A stretch of DNA of 12,866 nucleotides from contig DASVGY010000205.1 of NCBI GenBank assembly GCA_036379295.1, positions 1 to 12,866 of the forward strand. The letters run 5' to 3'. A program made the position numbers and the translations under genes. Of this stretch, positions 5,944 to 12,866 are shown piece by piece. This stretch comes from Pseudopedobacter sp036379295. GTDB taxonomy: Bacteria > Bacteroidota > Bacteroidia > Sphingobacteriales > Sphingobacteriaceae. The notes under the pieces were generated by a model, which worked only from the letters and a program-made list of their open reading frames with translations, did no database searches and had not been told where the DNA came from. Positions within the stretch are counted from its first letter, which is position 1; each line of letters starts with the position of its first letter.

Positions 5944-8625
5944 ATGCATCGATTAAATTTTCTTTCTTCTAATGGCGAAGTGGGGAAACTCATACATGAA
6001 AAAGACTGGTCAAACAATCCATTAGGCGAGCCTCAAAGCTGGCCACAAAGTCTTAAGACAGCTTTAAGCATTATTTTAAACTCTAAATTTCCGAATTTTA
6101 TTTTTTGGGGAGATGAATTACGATGTTTTTATAACGATGCCTATCGCCCTAGCTTAGGTATTGAGGGCAAGCATCCCGGAATCATCGGCGAAAAAGGAGA
6201 GGATGCTTGGCCAGAGATCTGGAACCTGATTAAACCCATGATGGACCAGGTTTTACAAACCGGCGAAGCAACCTGGAGCGAAAATCAACTGATTCCGTTT
6301 TACAGAAACGGCAGACTTGAAGAAATTTATTGGACATTTAGCTACAGCCCCATTGTTGATGAGCAAGGTAAGGTAGCAGGAATTTTTACTGCCTGTGTAG
6401 AAACTACGCTAGAGGTAAAAACCAGAATAGAACTAGAGCGAAAAAATAAGGAGTACTTTCAAAACATTATGCAGGCACCCGTTGCCATGAGCATTTTAAA
6501 AGGCAGCGAGTTTACGGTAGAAATTGCCAACCAACTGATGCTTGTACTATGGGGAAAATCCAGCGAAGATGTTTACAATAAACCCATATTTGAAGGCCTG
6601 CCGGAAGCTAAAAACCAAGGCTTGGAAGAGCTTTTGGAAGAGGTTTACCAAACGGGAACAAGGTTTGAAGCCAAGGGCAGATTGATTACATTGCCACGAG
6701 CCGGCAAGTTGCAAGATTTTTATATAGATTTTGTTTACGAACCAGTTAAAAATTCCCAAAATAAAGTCACCAGTATTTTAATCATTGCATCAGACGTTAC
6801 CTCGTCTGTTTTGGCCATGCAAAAGATACAGGAAAGTGAAGAACGCTTTAGAAAAGTTGCAGACCAGGCGCCAGTACTGATATGGATGTCGGGGACAGAC
6901 AAGTTATGCTACTACTTTAACAAAGCCTGGCTACAATTTACCGGGCGCACCATGGAGGAGGAAGATGGTAATGGGTGGGCAGAAGGCGTTCATCCAGACG
7001 ACCTTGAAAGGTGCATTACAGTTTATACCACCGCCTTTGACAAACGGGAAGAATTTTACATGGAGTATCGGTTAAAACGCCACGATGGCGAATACCGTTG
7101 GCTTTCTGATAACGGCACACCCCGGTTTACCGCCGATGGAATTTTTGAGGGCTTTATAGGCGCTTGTATGGATATTAACGATACAGTAACAGCAAGCCGG
7201 ATTTTAAAAGAAAATGAAGAAAAACTAAATATTGTTATTGATGCCACAGAACTTGGCGTTTGGGAATACAATTACAAGCTTGGCGATGGTACTTTTGATG
7301 CGCAATATGCTGCAATTTTTGGCTATGCCGATCCGGCAAAGCTAACCTCGGCAATGATTGAAAAGCACATGTTTGCTGGAGATAGCCACGTAAGAGATAA
7401 GGCACACTCTGCAGTTTTGGAATCAGGACAGTTAAATTATGAAAGCCGCATTGTTTGGAACGATGGTTCAATACACTGGATAGAAGTTAATGGAAAACTT
7501 TTTAAAGATGCTGATGGCTTACCTGAAAAGGTTATGGGCACTATCCGCGATATTACCAGAGACAAAAAATATGAGCAGGATTTGGTAGAAAGGGAAGAAA
7601 AATTTAGGTTACTGGCTGACGAAATGCCTCAGTTTGTTTGGACCGCAGATGCAAACGGAAAGCTAACTTATTTTAACGAGTCATTATACAAATATACAGG
7701 TTACGTTCCTGATTCGGCAAATGATGATAAATGGATAGAATTTATTCATCCCGACGAAAGGGAACATAATTTTAAGGCTTGGATGGATGCCGTTACTAGC
7801 GGTACAGATTACCTTTTTGAGAATAGGTTTAAACGGTACGATGGTGTTTACAGGTGGCAGTTAAGCAGAGGAAAGCCCTTGAAAGATAGCAATGGAAAGA
7901 TTACCATGTGGGTGGGTACCAGTACGGATATCCAAGAAATTAAAGAGCTGGAAGAGCAAAAAGATTACTTTATTAGTATGGCCAGCCACGAGCTAAAAAC
8001 GCCCATCACATCAATAAAAGGTTATATACAATTACTGGAAAGCAAATACCGAAATACAGAAGATGCCTTTCTAAAAAATTCTTTAAAGGTTGTACATAAA
8101 CAAATTGAAACGCTAACCACACTTGTTTCTGATTTGCTAGACGTTTCTAAAATAAAAACTGGCAGTTTACAGCTCAGAAAAAGCAACTTCAACATTAATT
8201 CATTGCTATCAGATGTGATTGTTGAAATTCAACACATCAATCCACAAAATGAAATCAGCTTGCAGGCAGAGGAAGATATTATTGCCTTTGCAGATGAGGA
8301 AAGCATACGCCAGGTCATCATCAATTTTTTAACCAATGCCGTTAAATACTCGCCCAACGCCAGAAAGGTTTTGGTAAACCTTAAAAAATCAATGAACGAA
8401 TTAACTGTTGCTGTAACAGATGCTGGCATTGGCATAAGTGAAGACAACCAAGCAAAGATTTTCGAGCGCTTTTATAGGGTGGAAGGGAAAAACGAAAAAA
8501 CTTTCCCTGGTTTTGGAATCGGGCTGTACATTGCCGCAGAAATTGTTAGAAAGCACAATGGCAAAATTGGCGTAAGTAGTGAAGTTGGTAAAGGTTCAAC
8601 TTTTTATTTTACGCTACCACTGTAA
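5944..8625 (+). CDS. Soluble multi-PAS sensor histidine kinase
   Basis: An 893-residue sensor kinase without signal peptide or membrane segments, so it should sense a cytoplasmic signal. Five PAS-like modules run in tandem: about 25-155 (NFIFWGDELRCFYNDAYRP), 165-295 (QAPVAMSILKGSEF), 300-420 (PVLIWMSGTDKLCYYFNKAW), 425-545 and 552-668 (PQFVWTADANGKLTYFNESL). Modules 3-5 have the PAS_3 pattern with HPDD or HPDE and a RxDGxYRW-like ending. Next come HisKA with the phospho-accepting His682 in SHELKTPI, the N box NFLTNAVKYS (Asn798), G1 DAGIGI (826-831) and G2 GFGIGLY (856-862). All catalytic motifs look intact. It has no receiver domain and no response regulator beside it, so its partner is unknown. 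The ATG at 5944 is chosen because no in-frame start is seen upstream. The signal is unknown. Confidence 0.9.
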   Translation: MHRLNFLSSNGEVGKLIHEKDWSNNPLGEPQSWPQSLKTALSIILNSKFPNFIFWGDELRCFYNDAYRPSLGIEGKHPGIIGEKGEDAWPEIWNLIKPMMDQVLQTGEATWSENQLIPFYRNGRLEEIYWTFSYSPIVDEQGKVAGIFTACVETTLEVKTRIELERKNKEYFQNIMQAPVAMSILKGSEFTVEIANQLMLVLWGKSSEDVYNKPIFEGLPEAKNQGLEELLEEVYQTGTRFEAKGRLITLPRAGKLQDFYIDFVYEPVKNSQNKVTSILIIASDVTSSVLAMQKIQESEERFRKVADQAPVLIWMSGTDKLCYYFNKAWLQFTGRTMEEEDGNGWAEGVHPDDLERCITVYTTAFDKREEFYMEYRLKRHDGEYRWLSDNGTPRFTADGIFEGFIGACMDINDTVTASRILKENEEKLNIVIDATELGVWEYNYKLGDGTFDAQYAAIFGYADPAKLTSAMIEKHMFAGDSHVRDKAHSAVLESGQLNYESRIVWNDGSIHWIEVNGKLFKDADGLPEKVMGTIRDITRDKKYEQDLVEREEKFRLLADEMPQFVWTADANGKLTYFNESLYKYTGYVPDSANDDKWIEFIHPDEREHNFKAWMDAVTSGTDYLFENRFKRYDGVYRWQLSRGKPLKDSNGKITMWVGTSTDIQEIKELEEQKDYFISMASHELKTPITSIKGYIQLLESKYRNTEDAFLKNSLKVVHKQIETLTTLVSDLLDVSKIKTGSLQLRKSNFNINSLLSDVIVEIQHINPQNEISLQAEEDIIAFADEESIRQVIINFLTNAVKYSPNARKVLVNLKKSMNELTVAVTDAGIGISEDNQAKIFERFYRVEGKNEKTFPGFGIGLYIAAEIVRKHNGKIGVSSEVGKGSTFYFTLPL

Positions 8626-8720
8626 AAATGCTAATGGAAACTTCAGCTGATTTAAGGTGAGATGAACTTTATAATGGCAAAAAACCTTGTGCACCAAGCG
8701 CCCATATTGGCTCAAATATT

Positions 8721-8759
8721 AAAAAAAGCCGGCTCATTATAAAAAATGTAGCCGGCTTT
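8721..8759 (-). terminator. katG terminator (possibly bidirectional)
   Basis: In the katG direction, AAAGCCGGCT (8759-8750) and AGCCGGCTTT (8734-8725) form a 10-bp GC-rich stem, with a T-run continuing to 8721. It starts about 20 nt after the katG stop. Read from the plus strand, the same hairpin is followed only by CTTTGTTC, so it could weakly end the converging kinase transcript. The remaining 8626-8720 shows no feature. Confidence 0.85.
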
Positions 8760-8779
8760 GTTCAATTTCATCTATTATG

Positions 8780-11020
8780 TTAATATCTGCCTAGCTGCAT
8801 CACTTTTGCAAATGCTGCAACAAAATCATTTATAAATTTCTCTTTGGCATCGGCGCAAGCATAAACTTCTGCAATTGCCCTTAATTCTGAATTTGAGCCA
8901 AAAATCAAATCAACCCGAGTACCGGTCCATTGCTTCATTCCTGTTTTGCGGTTCACTCCCTCAAAAATATTTTGTGAGTTTGAAACTGCTTTCCAGGTAG
9001 TGTCCATGTTTAGCAGGTTAACAAAAAAATCATTACTAAGGGCACCTTCATTTTGTGTGAACACCCCGTTTTTTGAACCGTCAAAATTGGTGTTTATTAC
9101 GCGTAAACCGGCAATTAGTACTGCCATTTCTGAGATGCTAAGCGTCATCAACTGCGCCCTGTCAATCAACATTTCTTCTGCAGCAGCCCGGTGTTTGCTG
9201 TTATAATAATTTCTGAAACCATCGGCAACAGGTTCTAATACAGCAAATGAAACTACGTCGGTTTGTGCATCAGAAGCATCTGTTCTGCCTGGCGTAAATG
9301 GTACGTTAACTTGGTAACCGCCTTTTTCGGCAGCTTTTTCAACGCCTGCACAGCCTGCCAAAACAATCAAATCAGCCATAGAAACTTCTTTTCCACCCGC
9401 TTCAAAATCAGCCTTTATTTTTGCTAATTGGTTTAATGTTTTGGCCAAACTTTCTGGATTGTTCACTTCCCAATCTTTTTGCGGCGCTAACCTTAAACGT
9501 CCGCCGTTTGTTCCGCCACGTTTATCAGAATTTCTAAAAGTTGCAGCGGAAGCCCAGGCTGTTCTCACCAATTCTGAAACAGGCAATCCTGAATCTAAAA
9601 CTGCCTGTTTCAGATACGAAATATCATCAGCGCTAAGTGTAACTGCAGAAGGAGCCGGAACAGGGTCTTGCCAAATGAGTTCTTCGGTTGGTACTTCGGG
9701 GCCTAAATATCGTTCAATTGGCCCCATATCTCTGTGGGTAAGCTTAAACCAAGCTTTTGAGAAAGCTTTGGCAAATTCTTCGGGATTTTCGTAAAAATGT
9801 CTGGATATTTTCTCGTAAGCGGGGTCCACACGTAGCGCCAAATCTGTAGTTAACATAAATGGCGCATGTTTGATGTTAGGGTCATGCGCATCTGGAATTG
9901 TACCTGCACCCCCATTATTCACTGGCTTCCATTGGTGTGCGCCTGCTGGGCTTTTTGTTAATTCCCACTCGTAACCAAACAGATAACTAAAATAGTCATG
10001 ACTCCATTTGGCAGGAGTAGATGTCCAAGCACCTTCTAATCCGCTAGTAATCGTATAGCCTGCGTTTCCAGTACCAAAAGCGTTTTTCCAGCCTAAGCCT
10101 TGGTCTTCAATAGCGGCACCAGCCGGTTCCTTTCCAATATACTTCGATGGATCTGCTGCGCCATGTGTTTTTCCAAAGGTATGTCCGCCTGCAATTAAGG
10201 CCACAGTTTCTTCATCGTTCATAGCCATGCGGCCAAAAGTTTCTCTGATATCCCTCGCAGATTTTAGCGGATCTGGCTCACCGTTAGGTCCTTCCGGATT
10301 TACATAAATTAAGCCCATTTGTACCGCGGCCAAAGGGTTTTCCAACTCTCTATCGCCCGTGTAACGATTATCGCCCAGCCATTCTTTTTCGGCGCCCCAG
10401 TAAACATCCTGTTCGGGTTCCCAAACATCTTCTCTTCCGCCGCCGTATCCAAATGTTGGCAATCCCATTGATTCTAGGGCACAGTTTCCGGCCAAAACCA
10501 TTAAGTCTGCCCAAGAAATTTTACGTCCGTATTTTTGTTTAACAGGCCAAAGTAACAACCTGGCTTTATCTAAATTTGCATTATCGGGCCAACTGTTTAG
10601 CGGTGCAAAGCGTTGTGAACCAGAACTTGCGCCACCTCTGCCATCGCTTATTCTGTAAGTTCCTGCGCTGTGCCAGGCCATTCGCACAAAAAAAGGTCCG
10701 TAGTGTCCGTAGTCCGCAGGCCACCAATCTTGCGAAGTGGTCATTAAATCAAACAAGTCTTGCTTAACTTCTTTTAAATCTAAACTATTAAATTCGGCTT
10801 TGTAATTAAAATCGGCTTCAAAAGGGCTCGAGAGCTCTGAGTTTTGCCTCAGAATATTTAACTTCAACTGGTTGGGCCACCACTCTCTGTTGGTGGTTCC
10901 GCCGCCTGCTGCCCGATGCAGCGCTCCGCTACTAAACGGACATTTTCCGTTTTCGCTGTTCATGTCGCCAACTTTTGCATCATGTGCGCTGCTAGCGTGG
11001 TTATTACTTTTACCTTCCAT
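8780..11020 (-). CDS. katG: Catalase-peroxidase
   Basis: A heme enzyme that breaks down hydrogen peroxide by catalase and broad peroxidase activity; cytoplasmic, with no signal peptide. The 746 residues match the usual length of about 740. The N-terminal peroxidase domain has the distal site RMAWHSAGTYR (Arg113, Trp116, His117). Tyr239 in GLIYVNPEGPNGEPDP and Met265 in GRMAMNDEET complete the Trp-Tyr-Met adduct needed for catalase activity. The proximal heme ligand is His280 in AGGHTFGKTHGA. The C-terminal half (from about residue 450) is the degenerate second peroxidase-like domain, normal for the family. The gene stands alone between two terminators, so it is probably transcribed from its own promoter. 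An OxyR-like palindrome lies 73-87 nt upstream, consistent with peroxide induction. A second Met at residue 20 is a less likely start. Confidence 0.97.
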   Translation of the reverse strand: MEGKSNNHASSAHDAKVGDMNSENGKCPFSSGALHRAAGGGTTNREWWPNQLKLNILRQNSELSSPFEADFNYKAEFNSLDLKEVKQDLFDLMTTSQDWWPADYGHYGPFFVRMAWHSAGTYRISDGRGGASSGSQRFAPLNSWPDNANLDKARLLLWPVKQKYGRKISWADLMVLAGNCALESMGLPTFGYGGGREDVWEPEQDVYWGAEKEWLGDNRYTGDRELENPLAAVQMGLIYVNPEGPNGEPDPLKSARDIRETFGRMAMNDEETVALIAGGHTFGKTHGAADPSKYIGKEPAGAAIEDQGLGWKNAFGTGNAGYTITSGLEGAWTSTPAKWSHDYFSYLFGYEWELTKSPAGAHQWKPVNNGGAGTIPDAHDPNIKHAPFMLTTDLALRVDPAYEKISRHFYENPEEFAKAFSKAWFKLTHRDMGPIERYLGPEVPTEELIWQDPVPAPSAVTLSADDISYLKQAVLDSGLPVSELVRTAWASAATFRNSDKRGGTNGGRLRLAPQKDWEVNNPESLAKTLNQLAKIKADFEAGGKEVSMADLIVLAGCAGVEKAAEKGGYQVNVPFTPGRTDASDAQTDVVSFAVLEPVADGFRNYYNSKHRAAAEEMLIDRAQLMTLSISEMAVLIAGLRVINTNFDGSKNGVFTQNEGALSNDFFVNLLNMDTTWKAVSNSQNIFEGVNRKTGMKQWTGTRVDLIFGSNSELRAIAEVYACADAKEKFINDFVAAFAKVMQLGRY

Positions 11021-11041
11021 TTTTTAGATTTTTAATTTAAT

Positions 11042-11107
11042 CCAATATAAGCTATTTGTGGCTGTTGAGTGATTTTTTTATTTGATAGAGTGATAGTTAA
11101 AAACTAT
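11042..11107 (-). promoter_or_regulatory. katG upstream region with OxyR-like palindrome
   Basis: ATAGTTAAAAACTAT (11093-11107) is a perfect inverted repeat that fits the OxyR half-site pattern ATAG-N7-CTAT, including the inner T and A. The second half-site expected 7 nt away is not recognisable on either side, although a further TGATAG repeat occurs at 11083-11088. A weak promoter box, TATATTGG (11049-11042, one mismatch to TAnnTTTG), has no TTTG partner. That suits a promoter needing an activator, with the palindrome centred roughly 60-65 nt upstream of the likely start of transcription. Confidence 0.4.
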
Positions 11108-11184
11108 ACTTTTTTACTTATAGATAAGAAATGCTTTTTTTTTCGACCGCTCTGTAGTTAAAATCTGGACAAAAATTAGCGCAT

Positions 11185-11214
11185 AAAAAAAGCAAGCCGG
11201 TTAAGACTTGCTTT
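11185..11214 (-). terminator. carB terminator
   Basis: On the minus strand, AAAGCAAG (11214-11207), a 10-nt loop and CTTGCTTT (11196-11189) form an 8-bp stem, with the T-run continuing to 11185. It lies about 55 nt after the carB stop and separates carB from katG. Confidence 0.8.
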
Positions 11215-11267
11215 AAATGGTGTTATTAGAAAAGCTCCTGGTTTTTTATATGTTAGAAGCCTTTAAA

Positions 11268-12866
11268 CTATTTACTCAAATACATTGACTTTTCTTTAGA
11301 CAATTGTATAAAATAAGGGTCTTCTAAATCTTTAATGAAACGGATAGCCTCACCAGTTGATTTCATCTCGGGGCCTAGTTCTTTCTGAATTTCAGGGAAT
11401 TTATTGTAAGAGAAAACTGGTTCTTTAATAGCGTAACCTTTTAGCTTTCGTACAATGTTAAAATCTTTTAACTTTTTAGTACCAAGCATTACTTTGGTTG
11501 CAATGTTGATGTAGGCAACCCCGTAAGCTTTCGCGATGAAAGGAACCGTACGCGATGCTCTTGGATTAGCTTCAATTACGTAAACCTCTTCGTTCTTAAT
11601 CGCAAACTGCATGTTCATCAATCCGCGGATGTTTAAAGCTTTCGCGATTTTGGCCGTATAATCTTCCATTTTTTTGATGACTGCATCAGATAAACTGAAA
11701 GTTGGCAATACCGCACTTGAATCTCCAGAATGGATTCCGGCAGGCTCAATATGCTCCATCAAACCAATGATATGTACATCCTCACCATCAAAAATACAGT
11801 CAGATTCGGCTTCCTCTGCTCTATCTAAGAAATGGTCAATCAATACGCGGTTGCCGGGCAAATCTCCTAAAAGTTTTACTACCGCAGTTTCTAAATCTTC
11901 ATCGTTAATTACGATGCTCATTCCTTGTCCGCCTAAAACATAAGACGGACGAACCAACACCGGGTAACCCACTTCATTTGCTACTACAATTGCTTCCTCG
12001 GCACTTTCGGCAACACCATATTTTGGGTAAGGGATGTCCAATTCTTTCAATAAATCAGAGAAACTTCCACGGTCTTCGGCAATGTCCATATCCTCAAAGG
12101 TGGTACCGATAATCTTGATACCCTTTTCGTGAAGCTTTTCTGCCATTTTTAAGGCGGTTTGCCCGCCTAGCTGAACAATTACACCTTCTGGTTGCTCTAA
12201 GTCGATAATCTCACGCACATGCTCCCAAAAAACTGGCTCAAAATATAATTTATCAGCCATGTTAAAATCGGTAGAAACTGTTTCGGGGTTACAATTGACC
12301 ATGATAGATTCGTAACCTTCTTCATGCGCAGCAATTAAGCCGTGTACACAAGAATAATCGAATTCAATTCCTTGTCCAATTCTGTTTGGCCCCGATCCTA
12401 AAACAATTACCTTCTTTTTATCTGATGGCTTGGATTCGTTTTCGCCTTCGTAAGTAGAGTAAAAATATGGCGTTTGTGCCGGGAATTCCGCTGCACAAGT
12501 ATCTACCATTTTATAAACTCGCTGAATGCCTAATTCTTTCCTTCTATCGTAAACATCGTCTTCTGTTACATTACCTAAAATCCAGGCAATTTGCACATCA
12601 GAAAAACCTTTTTGTTTAATGGTGTAAAAGAAATCTTTCGGAATATTATTTAATGAATAACGTTTTAGTTCTTGTTCTAAAGCCGTCATTTCTTGAATTT
12701 CGTTTAAAAACCACTTGTCAATTTTAGTGACTTTACGGATAGACTCCAAAGGAACGCCCATTCGCATCGCATCTTTAATCGCGAACAATCTATCCCAACT
12801 TGGGTGCTCCAATTTATGCATTATATCAGCAATGTTGCGGTTTTCTTTTCCATCCGAACCTAAGCC
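11268..12866 (-). CDS. carB: Carbamoyl-phosphate synthase large subunit, C-terminal half (5' end beyond window)
   Basis: Makes carbamoyl phosphate from ammonia, bicarbonate and two ATP for pyrimidine and arginine synthesis, with CarA supplying ammonia from glutamine. The frame stays open to the window edge, giving 532 residues; the first 15 (GLGSDGKENRNIADI) precede an internal Met at 12821 that is not the start. Visible are the oligomerisation region (about 1-140, HPSWDRLFAIKDAMRMG) and the second ATP-grasp synthetase domain: VIVLGSGPNRIGQGIEFDYS near 153-172, LVRPSYVLGGQGMSIV, and EANPRASRTVPF. The protein ends about 30 residues after GPEMKSTGEA with MYLSK. The C-terminal MGS-like domain of about 140 residues, which binds UMP and ornithine in E. 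coli CarB, is therefore absent. The stop is followed by 55 nt and a terminator, so this is a true end. I believe a short CarB is usual in this bacterial group. Confidence 0.95.
   Translation of the reverse strand, partial: GLGSDGKENRNIADIMHKLEHPSWDRLFAIKDAMRMGVPLESIRKVTKIDKWFLNEIQEMTALEQELKRYSLNNIPKDFFYTIKQKGFSDVQIAWILGNVTEDDVYDRRKELGIQRVYKMVDTCAAEFPAQTPYFYSTYEGENESKPSDKKKVIVLGSGPNRIGQGIEFDYSCVHGLIAAHEEGYESIMVNCNPETVSTDFNMADKLYFEPVFWEHVREIIDLEQPEGVIVQLGGQTALKMAEKLHEKGIKIIGTTFEDMDIAEDRGSFSDLLKELDIPYPKYGVAESAEEAIVVANEVGYPVLVRPSYVLGGQGMSIVINDEDLETAVVKLLGDLPGNRVLIDHFLDRAEEAESDCIFDGEDVHIIGLMEHIEPAGIHSGDSSAVLPTFSLSDAVIKKMEDYTAKIAKALNIRGLMNMQFAIKNEEVYVIEANPRASRTVPFIAKAYGVAYINIATKVMLGTKKLKDFNIVRKLKGYAIKEPVFSYNKFPEIQKELGPEMKSTGEAIRFIKDLEDPYFIQLSKEKSMYLSK

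Noticed and set aside
11115..11129. Second OxyR half-site 7 nt beyond the palindrome
   Set aside because: Only a few of the consensus positions match, no better than expected in this AT-rich DNA.
11185..11267. Frameshift hiding a C-terminal MGS domain of CarB
   Set aside because: Only about 55 nt separate the stop from a terminator, far too little for a 140-residue domain.
1..12866. Defence system, prophage or insertion sequence
   Set aside because: All large genes are recognisable metabolic, stress or signalling genes; no transposase, integrase, or effector-immunity pair is seen.

Overview
The window looks like chromosomal DNA from a Bacteroidota bacterium, most likely a Pedobacter-like member of the Sphingobacteriaceae. 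The evidence is AT-rich DNA, A-rich start-codon contexts with almost no Shine-Dalgarno sequences, a Bacteroidota-type promoter (TTTG, 19 nt, TAGCTTTG), a CarB without its C-terminal regulatory domain, and intergenic repeats of a style I recall from this phylum. The genus is an inference from memory of these families, not a search result.

Layout, read along the minus strand from right to left. At 12866-11268 is the C-terminal half of carB (carbamoyl-phosphate synthase large subunit), closed by a terminator at 11185-11214. Next is katG (11020-8780, catalase-peroxidase), with an OxyR-like palindrome upstream and a strong terminator downstream at 8721-8759. A five-PAS soluble histidine kinase (5944-8625, plus strand) converges on katG and diverges from the threonine operon. 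The threonine operon runs from 5809 to 554: promoter, a threonine-rich leader peptide, an intrinsic terminator, then thrA (aspartokinase/homoserine dehydrogenase), thrB (homoserine kinase) and thrC (threonine synthase). Downstream of thrC is the N-terminal part of a secreted class B1-type metallo-beta-lactamase fold protein, cut by the window edge.

ThrA, ThrB and ThrC together convert aspartate to threonine, apart from the aspartate-semialdehyde dehydrogenase step, which is not in this window. The most striking feature is upstream of thrA. A 16-codon ORF with seven Thr codons (MIVTNTYATTTTTLLA) is followed by GGGAGG, an exact copy of part of the terminator's 3' arm, and then by an 11-bp terminator hairpin with a U-run ending 11 nt before the thrA start. 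This is the full logic of a translation-coupled transcription attenuator, packed into about 130 nt.

The second unusual aspect is the DNA between the thr genes. The thrA-thrB spacer (375 nt) is a mosaic of different repeats, and the thrB-thrC spacer is built of 7-nt units. The stop codons of both thrA and thrB lie inside the same heptamer (AGCTTAA) that begins a heptad array. I found no mobile elements, CRISPR arrays, tRNA or rRNA genes, and no defence system.
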